A stretch of DNA of 16,681 bases, taken from assembly GCA_050251575.1 (NCBI GenBank), contig JBFWMP010000049.1, positions 1 to 16,681 of the forward strand, written 5' to 3'. Each line of letters opens with the position of its first letter. Within the stretch, counting starts at the first letter, position 1. A program made the translations under genes and the position numbers. Positions 1 through 7,200 of the stretch are shown piece by piece. The DNA comes from X23 sp050251575 (GTDB lineage Bacteria; Bacillota; Clostridia; SK-Y3). The notes under the pieces are model-generated. The model was not told where the DNA came from and ran no database searches. It saw nothing but the letters and a program-made list of their open reading frames with translations.

Positions 1-1835
1 TTTACATTATATTCTCTCATCCATGTATCTACCTGCGCCAAATAAGCCATTAACTGCGGTCCTGTCATCAATTGCCCGAACCACGGTACACCAAATGCTG
101 CTCCATCAGAATCTATAATCTCCTGCACCCGTTGTCTGTTGATTAACTGCAGCAATGGAGAACTTGGATTATTAAGTATCTGCTGCAACCAACTTTTTAC
201 TGCCTTCAAATAGTTTGGATTATGAGTTTTCGGATATGGACTCTTTTTACGCCATAATACATCATCGGGCAGTAAACCTGTTAGCGCCTGACGCACCAGT
301 CCTTTTTCGCGTTGTTTATAAAATTTCATTTCCCACGGCACATTCCATACATATTCTACGATTCTATGGTCGCAGAAAGGTACGCGTACTTCCAGACCTG
401 TTGCCATAGACATGCGATCCTTACGGTCAAGCAATGTCGCCATAAACCAATTCATATTCAGATACATCATTTCACGTCTGCGATGCTCCTGAGCCTTTTC
501 ACCCGGTAATCTTGGTACTTCCGATAATGTGTCCTGATATCTTTGTTTCACATATTCAGCGCCGTTGATGCTGCCCAGTATTCCGGGAGCCAATATACTT
601 AATCGTTCATTAGTAGACCGCATCCACGGAAAAGTGTCTGAATTTAAGAGTTCCTCCCGATAGAACCATGGATACCCTCCAAAGATTTCATCCGCACATT
701 CCCCAGACACAGCAACAGTGGCATCTTTTTTCACCTCACGACAGAACAGATATAATGACGAGTCCACATCCGCCATACCTGGCAAATCACGAGCGGCAAC
801 TGCCCTCTTTAGTGCTTCCACCAGTTGAGGAGTATCTATCACAATGTTATGATGCGTAGTGCCCAAAAATTCTGAAACACGTTCTATCCATGGCGCATCC
901 GAATTAGGCTGAAACACGCTAGGCTTAAAGTATTTATCATTATCTGCGTAGTCAATTGAATAAGAGTGCAGTGGTGCCATTCCACTTTTTTTATAAATTT
1001 CACTGGCGACCGCAGTAATAGCACTGGAATCTAATCCTCCCGATAAGAATGTACATAGCGGTACATCAGATACCAGCTGTCTTCTAATAGCATCCAGTAG
1101 TAATTCCCTTACTTCATTAATAGTCATATCTAAACTATCTTCATGAGGATGACTTTCAAGACTCCAATATTTTTGGATTCTAAGACCCTTGCGATTATAT
1201 ATCATATACTCCCCCGGTCTTAGCTCTCTTATATTTTTAAACACTCCGTGTCCGGGCGTCCTTGACGGACCCAAAAGAAATATCTCTGCCAGTCCTTCTG
1301 CATCTATTTCCGGCCGCACTTCGGGATGAACTAATAAAGTTTTAAGTTCAGAAGCAAATATTAAGGATGCGCCACGCTGTGTATAAAACAAAGGCTTCAC
1401 TCCCATACGGTCACGGGCCATAAACAAGCTTTGATCACCTTCAGTCCATACTCCGAAGGCATAAATCCCATTTAAATAATCTACACACTCTTCTCCCCAT
1501 TCTATATAAGATAGCAGCAGCACTTCAGTATCTGAATATCCTCCAAATGTGTAGCCTTTCGATATTAGTGCATCTCTTATTTCAGGTGTATTATACAACT
1601 CACCGTTGTATGTGATTACGTAAGTTTCCTCTCCCCAGCGCCTGACCATTGGCTGCTTGCCATTCTGTGGGTCTACTACGATCAATCTGCGGTGAACTAT
1701 TCCTGCATTTGTTGAAACCCATATCCCTGAAGCATCCGGTCCACGGTATTTTAATGTCTCTCCCATCGCTTCCAAAATAGGCTGCTGTTCTTTAAGATTA
1801 CCCTGCCAATTTATCCATCCGGCAATTCCACACAT
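1..1835 (-). CDS. asnB: Glutamine-hydrolysing asparagine synthase (AsnB type), 3' end cut by window edge
   Basis: Converts aspartate to asparagine in the cytoplasm with ATP, using ammonia released from glutamine. I translated the frame by hand: 611 codons are visible with no stop. It starts MCGIAG, so after removal of Met1 the catalytic Cys2 of a class II (Ntn-type) glutaminase is exposed. Glutaminase residues include Arg49/Arg50, Asn77-Gly78-Glu79 and Asp102. The C-terminal synthase domain carries the PP-loop SGGLDSS (265-271) and a later SGECADEIFGG motif. Family members are about 610-635 residues, so only one or a few codons should be missing. The ATG at 1833-1835 is chosen because it exposes Cys2 and follows GAGGAG by 9 nt. 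The gene diverges from the chemoreceptor gene. Other class II amidotransferases with this fold (for example in antibiotic pathways) are less likely given the standard length and motifs. Confidence 0.95.
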   Translation of the reverse strand, partial: MCGIAGWINWQGNLKEQQPILEAMGETLKYRGPDASGIWVSTNAGIVHRRLIVVDPQNGKQPMVRRWGEETYVITYNGELYNTPEIRDALISKGYTFGGYSDTEVLLLSYIEWGEECVDYLNGIYAFGVWTEGDQSLFMARDRMGVKPLFYTQRGASLIFASELKTLLVHPEVRPEIDAEGLAEIFLLGPSRTPGHGVFKNIRELRPGEYMIYNRKGLRIQKYWSLESHPHEDSLDMTINEVRELLLDAIRRQLVSDVPLCTFLSGGLDSSAITAVASEIYKKSGMAPLHSYSIDYADNDKYFKPSVFQPNSDAPWIERVSEFLGTTHHNIVIDTPQLVEALKRAVAARDLPGMADVDSSLYLFCREVKKDATVAVSGECADEIFGGYPWFYREELLNSDTFPWMRSTNERLSILAPGILGSINGAEYVKQRYQDTLSEVPRLPGEKAQEHRRREMMYLNMNWFMATLLDRKDRMSMATGLEVRVPFCDHRIVEYVWNVPWEMKFYKQREKGLVRQALTGLLPDDVLWRKKSPYPKTHNPNYLKAVKSWLQQILNNPSSPLLQLINRQRVQEIIDSDGAAFGVPWFGQLMTGPQLMAYLAQVDTWMREYNV

Positions 1836-1863
1836 GAAATCACGCTCCTCTATTAATGAGTAA

Positions 1864-1940
1864 TGGGCAGCTCTGCCCACAAAAAAAACAGACCTTCTCC
1901 GATAATTAATGAAAATTATCCAGAGAACGCCGTTGCTCTC
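1864..1940 (-). promoter_or_regulatory. Attenuator-like leader of asnB with competing hairpins
   Basis: Read on the minus strand, three stems can form before the asnB ribosome site. First, AGAG plus AAC pair with GTT plus CTCT (1922-1939, G1935 bulged). Second, TTCTC and GATAATT pair with AATTATC and GAGAA (1895-1927, hexaloop), followed six bases later by eight T (1881-1888). Third, TGGGCA-GAGC-TGCCCA (1864-1879). The first two share 1922-1927 and exclude each other, as antiterminator and terminator arms do. The six-base gap between stem and T-run is longer than in a classical terminator. I see no T-box signature or other known riboswitch core, so the signal is unknown. The function is inferred from the fold alone. 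Confidence 0.4.
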
Positions 1941-2045
1941 AAAGATTCTTATTTAATACTCATTTTCAACTATCAATTTTCTCTACTAATAATATATGAT
2001 AATGTAATAAATTGGTGATTAAATTATAAAAATTTTTTTATTATA

Positions 2046-2109
2046 CATAACTTGGCAGATATAAATGAAATATGTATTTTATCTATCTTGCACAACTTAG
2101 TAAGTTATG
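2046..2109 (+). promoter_or_regulatory. Operator-like repeats of CAYAACTT around the chemoreceptor promoter
   Basis: The octamer CATAACTT occurs at 2046-2053, CACAACTT at 2091-2098, and the inverse AAGTTATG at 2102-2109. The last two form the dyad AACTTA-G-TAAGTT (2094-2106), which sits between the candidate -35 and -10 boxes. The outer pair is a perfect 9-bp inverted repeat (ACATAACTT/AAGTTATGT). This is the layout of a repressor or spacer-binding activator site. No regulator gene is in the window, so the binding protein is unknown. Confidence 0.45.
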
Positions 2110-2119
2110 TTATTATAAT
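2088..2119 (+). promoter_or_regulatory. Candidate promoter of the chemoreceptor gene
   Basis: TTGCAC (2088-2093), 17 bp, then TATTAT (2111-2116) preceded by TG at 2108-2109 (extended -10). A perfect TATAAT at 2114-2119 is also present, but its spacing from the same -35 would be 20 bp. Such a long spacer with a central dyad resembles MerR-family promoters. Either reading puts the RNA start near 2123-2126 and gives a leader of about 90 nt. AT-rich surroundings reduce confidence. Confidence 0.45.
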
Positions 2120-2149
2120 AAACATAATTTAATCATTATAAATGTCAAC

Positions 2150-2198
2150 AACGGTGTTGATTAGTCGGAAATTTCCGTCTAATTAACACCGTTTTTTT
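2150..2198 (+). terminator. Long terminator hairpin directly before the chemoreceptor ribosome site
   Basis: AACGGTGTT pairs with AACACCGTT, then GATTAG with CTAATT (one G-T pair), then a T-T mismatch, then CGGA-AATT-TCCG. The total is 19 bp between 2150 and 2193, followed by T at 2194-2198. The ribosome site GGAGGTG (2199-2205) starts at the next base. There is no gene upstream on this strand to terminate, so it is either a leader attenuator for the chemoreceptor gene or the end of a short (about 75 nt) untranslated RNA. Confidence 0.65.
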
Positions 2199-2216
2199 GG
2201 AGGTGAATACATAGTT

Positions 2217-3830
2217 ATGAGCAAACATCACATTATTCTTACATCAATCCTAGTATTTATTTGTACGGAAGCGGCAAATATCTTTATTACTGCCCTATGG
2301 CTCAGAATTGCGTTATATCTTATTATTCTCATTGCACTTATACTGCTATATGAATTCCAATCCAGTAAAAAACTTCGTGACTTAAATGAATATATTAAGG
2401 AACTGGTTAAGGGAAATTATTCCTTTCAAGTGTCTGATACAAAGCTTAGTGGTCCTTTAAAAGATATATATTACTCAGTCACACAATTACAAAAAGAGCT
2501 GCTAAAATATATGTTCGAAATACAAGTAGCTTCAAGCCAGGTTTCTTCTGCTTCTCAACATTTAAGCCTAACACTGGATGAGAATAATGCTTTTGCACAA
2601 CAGCTGTACGCTGAAACCCAAGAAATATGTGAATTAAATTCAGAAAGCCGTGCTAATGTCCTATCTATTATTAATGAAATAAGAAACATTGCCGGCCTGC
2701 TCGAAAGTGTAAAAAGCACTTCAGCAGAAGCAAATATCACAAGTATACAGTCAAAGCAAGTGATTGGTGAAAGCCTGGATGAAATTATGGAAATAGTAGA
2801 TTCGGTGAACGGTATACAGCACTCAACTGACGCAACTTCTAATTACATAGGAAAACTTAATACTTCTACAAAAGAAATCTCGCATATTCTGCAAACAGTT
2901 GATAATATCGCAAAGCAAACCCATCTTCTATCCCTTAATGCTTCCATTGAATCAGCTAGAGCTGGAGAACATGGCAGGGGCTTTGGGGTAGTTGCGGAAG
3001 AAATCAGGAAACTATCTGAAGACAGCAAGAATGCCGTAGCAGAGATTGGACATCTATTGAATAATATATCTTCTGAAGTATCAAATCTAACCAATAAAAT
3101 AAAAGATGACCTTACAGAAGTACAAAAAAGTGTATCATGTACAAAAAAAGTAGAAAGCAGTTTAAATAATATTCAGCAATCTTATCAATTGGTACAAAGC
3201 ATGATTGAAAAAATCATCAAGATGTCTGAGGAACAATATGTTCTTACCTCAAATATTAATGGAAAAACATCTTTACTTGAAGATATCTCTGAGAAAGTAG
3301 CATGTGGTTTTAATGTAGTATATGATTCAGTGGGAAAGCAAAAACATAATGTTGAAGAACTGGGGTCGTTGGGTAAATGCCTGTCAGATGCTTCAACAAG
3401 CTTATCCGCACTGATTGAAAAATCAGATACTAATATACTGGAGACTAACTCTTCAAGGTTTGATAATATTGCACGGGATGTTATCACGTTATTGAAAGAA
3501 AGCGTATTATCCTCTCAAAGCTTTTTATCTTTTGACCCCGCTGCGCACAAACTGGTATTGGATCATGAGCTGGAACAGCACCCTTTTATTGAAGCTATTT
3601 GGACAAATGACAAAAAAGGAAGATTTATTTATTCAAATCCATCGGCAGGAATTGCAAATGCCAATGTACGGGATTGGTTTAAACAAAGCATCTCCGGAGG
3701 CGAATATACTTCCCAAGTTTATATTTCTGCTATCACCAAAAACCCTTGTCTTACAGTGTCATTGCCGATTAAAGATAACTCCGGAAATAATATAGGAGTA
3801 ATCGGCGCAGATTTAAATCTAAATATTTAG
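2217..3830 (+). CDS. Methyl-accepting chemotaxis protein with C-terminal Cache/PDC-like domain
   Basis: A 537-residue chemoreceptor that should signal to the CheA/CheW kinase complex. Two hydrophobic segments at about 6-24 and 28-46 are separated by only a few residues, so there is no external sensor domain. A short linker region (about 47-95) leads into a long coiled-coil signalling domain (about 100-400). Its conserved tip is at about 231-268 and includes NASIESARAGEHG and GFGVVAEEIRKL. After it, residues about 420-537 form a separate domain with features of Cache/PDC sensors: a WTNDKKGRFIYSNP stretch, RDWF (485-488), VYIS followed by PCLTVSLPI, and a closing IGVIGADLNL. That sensor-like domain would face the cytoplasm. 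The ATG at 2217 follows GGAGGTG by 11 nt. No che genes are adjacent. The ligand cannot be told. The receptor assignment is firm and the C-terminal domain name is moderately sure. Confidence 0.93.
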   Translation: MSKHHIILTSILVFICTEAANIFITALWLRIALYLIILIALILLYEFQSSKKLRDLNEYIKELVKGNYSFQVSDTKLSGPLKDIYYSVTQLQKELLKYMFEIQVASSQVSSASQHLSLTLDENNAFAQQLYAETQEICELNSESRANVLSIINEIRNIAGLLESVKSTSAEANITSIQSKQVIGESLDEIMEIVDSVNGIQHSTDATSNYIGKLNTSTKEISHILQTVDNIAKQTHLLSLNASIESARAGEHGRGFGVVAEEIRKLSEDSKNAVAEIGHLLNNISSEVSNLTNKIKDDLTEVQKSVSCTKKVESSLNNIQQSYQLVQSMIEKIIKMSEEQYVLTSNINGKTSLLEDISEKVACGFNVVYDSVGKQKHNVEELGSLGKCLSDASTSLSALIEKSDTNILETNSSRFDNIARDVITLLKESVLSSQSFLSFDPAAHKLVLDHELEQHPFIEAIWTNDKKGRFIYSNPSAGIANANVRDWFKQSISGGEYTSQVYISAITKNPCLTVSLPIKDNSGNNIGVIGADLNLNI

Positions 3831-3877
3831 ATGCCATAACATAGATTACGTTGTTCTGTTTTGCATCAACTATTAAG

Positions 3878-3913
3878 AAGGCGCTAAGTAGAAAAATTTC
3901 CACTTAGCGCCTT
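3878..3913. terminator. Terminator hairpin shared by converging chemoreceptor and hpf genes
   Basis: A perfect 12-bp stem, AAGGCGCTAAGT with ACTTAGCGCCTT, with a 12-base loop (3890-3901). It lies 47 bases after the chemoreceptor stop and 51 bases after the hpf stop on the other strand, so it can serve both transcripts. No strong U-run follows on either strand, so efficiency is uncertain. Confidence 0.7.
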
Positions 3914-3964
3914 ATCATTAATCTACACAGTCGGAACATATGCCATCTGTATAGATTATAGCAA

Positions 3965-4507
3965 TTAAAATTCAGGTTCAATTAAACCATAATTGCCATC
4001 TTTTCTTTTATAAACTACATTTACTTCCTCTGTATCTGCATTAGAAAATACAAAAAACTGATGACCTAATAAATTCATCTGCAGAATTGCTTCTTCTGTA
4101 TCCATTGGCTTTATAGCAAATCTTTTAGTTTTTACTACATTAAATTCTTCTTCTACTATATCCTTAAATGCAGGTGCAAATCCATCATTTACAGCTTCAA
4201 TAATAAAAGCACCTTCCTTGAATCTTTTTTCTAATCGCGTCTTATTTTTCCGAATCTGTCTTTCTAAACGGTCTACAACCCTATCAATGGAACCATACAT
4301 ATCAGGAGTTGTTTCTTCAGCTCTGAAAAAAATTCCCTTGAATGGAATGGTTACTTCAATCATCTGTCTATCTTTTTCAACTTCCAAAGTCACATGCACT
4401 TCTGTATCTTCCTCAAAAAACTTCTCCAGCTTGCCTAGCTTTTTGTGAATCCTGTCCCTCAATCCATTGGTTACATCAATCTTTCTCCCCGTAATAATGA
4501 ATCTCAT
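3965..4507 (-). CDS. hpf: Ribosome hibernation promoting factor, long form
   Basis: Binds the 30S decoding region and dimerises 70S ribosomes into inactive 100S particles when growth stops. The 180-residue length matches the long HPF of Firmicutes. The N-terminal S30AE/HPF domain covers about 1-100 and begins MRFIITGRKIDVT. A basic linker (about 84-97) follows. The C-terminal dimerisation domain covers about 122-180 and contains VKTKRFAIKPM, EAILQMNLLGHQFFVF and the closing GLIEPEF. The ATG is preceded by AAGGAG with 8 nt spacing. Here the gene stands between fumA and a converging chemoreceptor gene. A candidate SigH promoter lies about 125 bases upstream, which fits the known stationary-phase control of the B. 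subtilis homologue (yvyD). Nothing is broken or truncated. Confidence 0.96.
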   Translation of the reverse strand: MRFIITGRKIDVTNGLRDRIHKKLGKLEKFFEEDTEVHVTLEVEKDRQMIEVTIPFKGIFFRAEETTPDMYGSIDRVVDRLERQIRKNKTRLEKRFKEGAFIIEAVNDGFAPAFKDIVEEEFNVVKTKRFAIKPMDTEEAILQMNLLGHQFFVFSNADTEEVNVVYKRKDGNYGLIEPEF

Positions 4508-4631
4508 AACCTCAGCTCCTTCACATAAGTTAACTGATAAATTTTCAGCTTGTTAAGGCTGATTACTAATATTATGACCTAATTTAACAGTTGCATTACA
4601 TCATCCTTAACAAAACTTTTATATATTATAT

Positions 4632-4656
4632 ATTCGACAAGATTAAAGTCATTCCT
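4632..4656 (-). promoter_or_regulatory. Candidate SigH-type promoter of hpf
   Basis: On the minus strand AGGAATG (4650-4656) is separated by 11 nt from GTCGAAT (4632-4638). This matches the SigH pattern AGGAWWW-N11/12-RnnGAAT except for the final G of the first box. RNA would start near 4624, about 117 bases before the hpf ATG. No equally good SigA promoter is visible in this interval. Homologous hpf genes are known to use SigH and SigB in B. subtilis. The assignment is by pattern only. Confidence 0.45.
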
Positions 4657-4790
4657 AGTTTTATATCAAAATTTTCAGCTAACCATACTAATTTTGATTT
4701 TAAAGCAGAAACCTTGTCCAATATATTTTATAATCTATATATACCCTGTTTCATATAATTTAAACATAATGCAAAAAATTTTATAACATC

Positions 4791-5633
4791 CTAGACAATT
4801 GCTTCGGCGTGTCTTGTCGCATGACAGCTTACATTTACTGCGACGGGCAATCCTGCTATATGTGTAGGATATATCTCTATATTTACAGCTAATGCAGTTG
4901 TTGTTCCTCCAAGTCCTTGAGGTCCGATGCCCAGGCTATTTATTTTTTTAAGTAATTGCCTTTCTAAGTCACTATAATAATCATCTTTATTCCTCACGTC
5001 TATAGGACGCAATAGTGCCTTTTTAGCAAGATATGCCGCCTTCTCCATGGTTCCTCCTATACCTACTCCTACTATCATTGGAGGACATGGATTTGCACCT
5101 GCTTGATCTATCGTACCCACTATAAAATCTATAACTCCCGCACTTCCATCTGAAGGCTTCAACATTTTCAAGCTACTCATGTTCTCACTGCCAAATCCCT
5201 TGGGTGCCATTATGATTTTAACCTTATCTCCTTCTACAATGTCATAATGTATGATAGCCGGGGTGTTATCCCCTGTATTTACTCTATTGATAGGATCCTT
5301 TACTACAGAGCCTCGCAAATAACCATTCTTATATCCTCTTCTTACCCCCTCATTAATTGCATTCGTAATATTCCCTCCTGTGATATATACCTCTTGCCCC
5401 AGCTCCACAAAAACTACCGCCATACCTGTATCCTGACAAATAGGAATATGTTGCTCCCGGGCAAGGTTCGCATTTTCAACCAAATTGTTTAGAATGTCCC
5501 TTCCTATGGGCGACCTTTCTTCATCAGCACTTTTCTTTAGTCCCCGTTGAATATCTCCATTTAGATAATAGTTCGCATCCATACACAGTTTTTCAACAAC
5601 ATCTATAATCTCATCAGCACGAATTTCCCGCAT
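4791..5633 (-). CDS. Class I fumarate hydratase / tartrate dehydratase alpha subunit
   Basis: The alpha subunit of an oxygen-sensitive [4Fe-4S] hydro-lyase that interconverts fumarate and malate, or a related substrate such as tartrate. At 280 residues it has the normal length of the stand-alone alpha (N-terminal) subunit. Cluster cysteines are visible at Cys66 (ICQDTGM), Cys183 (ANPCPP) and Cys270 (SCHATRHAE). Glycine-rich motifs KGFGSE (145-150) and GPQGLGGTTTA (237-247) are also present. The ATG at 5631-5633 follows AGGAGG by 7 nt. The usual partner, the beta (C-terminal) subunit gene, is absent on both sides: hpf is downstream after 283 bases, and a repeat element plus tuf are upstream. 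The enzyme therefore needs a beta subunit encoded elsewhere. Substrate specificity cannot be decided from sequence alone. Confidence 0.93.
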   Translation of the reverse strand: MREIRADEIIDVVEKLCMDANYYLNGDIQRGLKKSADEERSPIGRDILNNLVENANLAREQHIPICQDTGMAVVFVELGQEVYITGGNITNAINEGVRRGYKNGYLRGSVVKDPINRVNTGDNTPAIIHYDIVEGDKVKIIMAPKGFGSENMSSLKMLKPSDGSAGVIDFIVGTIDQAGANPCPPMIVGVGIGGTMEKAAYLAKKALLRPIDVRNKDDYYSDLERQLLKKINSLGIGPQGLGGTTTALAVNIEIYPTHIAGLPVAVNVSCHATRHAEAIV

Positions 5634-5657
5634 TTCTATTCCTCCTAATCTAAGTTA

Positions 5658-5845
5658 TTAAGTTAAGGTACCTAGGAAACCACTAAAAAAGTATGATTAA
5701 GCAAAAGAAACTCAAGATGTCATCCTGAACGTAAGTGAAGGATCTTAGCACTTAAGCAACTTTTAAGATTCTTCATTTCACTTCGTTCCATTCAGAATGA
5801 CAGAATACGGACTTTTTCAGTGGCCTCCCTGGCACCTTAACTTAA
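5658..5845. repeat. MITE-like composite inverted repeat between tuf and fumA
   Basis: A 188-bp element with no coding capacity. Its outer arms start with a perfect 12-bp inverted repeat, TTAAGTTAAGGT (5658-5669) against 5834-5845, and continue imperfectly for about 35 bases (shared CCACT, then AAAAAGT). An inner palindrome runs from TGTCATCCTGAAC (5718-5730) to TTCAGAATGACA (5791-5802), with AAGTGAAGGATCTTA and its counterpart in between. The inner motif resembles a GAAGTGAAGAATCT-type repeat that I recall from many bacterial genomes. No transposase is present, so it would be non-autonomous. It fills nearly all the space between the tuf terminator and the fumA ribosome site. Confidence 0.75.
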
Positions 5846-5850
5846 TATAA

Positions 5851-5886
5851 CAAAAAACACGTCATAATCAAATGACGTGTTTTTTT
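5851..5886 (-). terminator. Intrinsic terminator of tuf
   Basis: A nine-base stem ACACGTCAT/ATGACGTGT (5857-5865 with 5872-5880) with a six-base loop, flanked by A6 on one side and T6 on the other, so it can act on both strands. On the minus strand the U-run is at 5852-5857. It lies about 32 bases after the tuf stop codon and closes the str cluster. Confidence 0.85.
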
Positions 5887-5911
5887 GTTATATGTTGATT
5901 ATTAAATTTAA

Positions 5912-7114
5912 TTATTCAACGATTGATGTAACAACACCGGATCCTACAGTTCTGCCACCTTCACGGATAGCAAATCTTAATCCTTCTTCGATAGCGATAG
6001 TAGTAATCAATTCGATTTCCATAGTAATGTTATCACCAGGCATACACATTTCTACACCTTCTGGCAAATTGCAAACGCCAGTAACGTCAGTCGTTCTGAA
6101 ATAAAACTGTGGTCTGTAATTGTTAAAGAAAGGAGTATGTCTTCCACCTTCTTCTTTAGTCAATACATAAACTTCACCTTTAAATTTCTTATGGGGCTTG
6201 ATAGAACCTGGTTTTGCTAATACTTGTCCTCTTTCGATTTCAGTTCTTTGTACACCTCTTAAAAGAGCACCGATATTATCTCCGGCTTGAGCTGAATCAA
6301 GAAGCTTTCTGAACATTTCGATACCGGTTACAACAACTTTTCTTGGAGCTTCACTTAATCCAACCAGTTCAACTTCTTCAGCAATTTTTAATGTTCCTCT
6401 TTCAACTCTACCGGTAGCAACAGTACCACGTCCGGTAATGGAGAATACATCTTCTACAGGCATTAAGAAAGGAAGATCACTCTTTCTTTCAGGAGTCGGA
6501 ATATATGCATCTACTTCTTCCATTAACTTAAGAATTGGAGCATATTCCGGTGAATTAACATCCGTTGAAGTAGATTCAAGAGCTACTAAAGCAGAACCTT
6601 TAACGATTGGAATATCATCGCCTGGGAATTCATATTCACTTAATAATTCTCTGATTTCCATTTCAACCAATTCTAATAATTCTTCATCATCAACCATATC
6701 AGCCTTATTCATAAATACTACGATGTAAGGAACGCCAACCTGTCTTGAAAGAAGGATGTGTTCTCTTGTCTGAGGCATTGGACCGTCAGCAGCGGATACA
6801 ACAAGAATAGCACCGTCCATCTGAGCAGCACCGGTAATCATGTTCTTAACATAGTCGGCATGTCCCGGGCAGTCAACGTGAGCATAATGTCTATTATCTG
6901 TCTCATACTCAACGTGAGCGGTAGAGATAGTGATACCTCTTTCTCTTTCTTCCGGAGCTTTGTCAATCTGATCATAAGCAGTATAATGAGCTTTACCGGA
7001 GAAACCTAATACCTTTGTAATAGCCGCTGTTAAAGAGGTCTTACCATGGTCAACGTGACCAATTGTACCAATATTAACATGGGGTTTATTTCTTTCAAAT
7101 TTAGCTTTTGCCAT
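5912..7114 (-). CDS. tuf: Elongation factor Tu
   Basis: Carries aminoacyl-tRNA to the ribosomal A site as a GTP complex. The 400-residue protein starts MAKAKFERNKPHVNIG. The GTPase motifs are GHVDHGKT (19-26), the effector segment APEERERGITI, DCPGH and NKAD. Domains 2 and 3 follow with GRGTVATGRVERG, GGRHTPFF and the conserved end FAIREGGRTVGSGVVTSIVE. The ATG at 7112-7114 is preferred over an in-frame upstream ATG at 7211-7213: it begins the conserved N terminus and follows AGGGAGG (7124-7130) by 9 nt, while the 33-codon extension reads through a repeat. The gene is the last of the str cluster but is separated from fusA by a 196-bp repeat-bracketed segment with possible promoters. Confidence 0.99.
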   Translation of the reverse strand: MAKAKFERNKPHVNIGTIGHVDHGKTSLTAAITKVLGFSGKAHYTAYDQIDKAPEERERGITISTAHVEYETDNRHYAHVDCPGHADYVKNMITGAAQMDGAILVVSAADGPMPQTREHILLSRQVGVPYIVVFMNKADMVDDEELLELVEMEIRELLSEYEFPGDDIPIVKGSALVALESTSTDVNSPEYAPILKLMEEVDAYIPTPERKSDLPFLMPVEDVFSITGRGTVATGRVERGTLKIAEEVELVGLSEAPRKVVVTGIEMFRKLLDSAQAGDNIGALLRGVQRTEIERGQVLAKPGSIKPHKKFKGEVYVLTKEEGGRHTPFFNNYRPQFYFRTTDVTGVCNLPEGVEMCMPGDNITMEIELITTIAIEEGLRFAIREGGRTVGSGVVTSIVE

Positions 7115-7172
7115 TTTAATAATCCTCCCTCTTGAGCAATTGAGAATTGAGAATTGAGAATTGAGAATTATC

Positions 7173-7200
7173 TTTATAATCCAACAAAGCCAACACACAA
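7173..7200 (-). promoter_or_regulatory. Candidate tuf promoter, proximal
   Basis: Minus strand TTGTGT (7195-7200), 16 bp, TATAAA (7173-7178). Transcription would start inside the heptamer array, about 50 bases before the tuf ATG. The -35 box is imperfect. A separate tuf promoter is common in bacteria, but this assignment is by pattern only. Confidence 0.35.

Larger units (their letters stand above)
1836..2216. other. Divergent intergenic region, asnB / chemoreceptor
   Basis: This 381-base stretch has no credible gene. It holds the asnB leader hairpins (1864-1940), a very AT-rich middle (about 1941-2045) in which I cannot assign an asnB promoter with confidence, and the promoter, dyad and terminator hairpin of the chemoreceptor gene (2046-2198). 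No tRNA or small protein was recognised. Confidence 0.7.

Noticed and set aside
1836..1990. T-box leader for asnB
   Set aside because: No T-box sequence (AGGGTGGNACCGCG type) or specifier-loop architecture can be seen.
2120..2198. Cyclic di-GMP riboswitch before the chemoreceptor gene
   Set aside because: Such switches are common at this place in clostridia, but the leader is too short and none of the conserved core is present.
4539..4680. Direct repeat AAATTTTCAGCT (4539-4550 and 4669-4680) upstream of hpf
   Set aside because: Only 12 bases in very AT-rich DNA and not related to the candidate promoter; likely chance.
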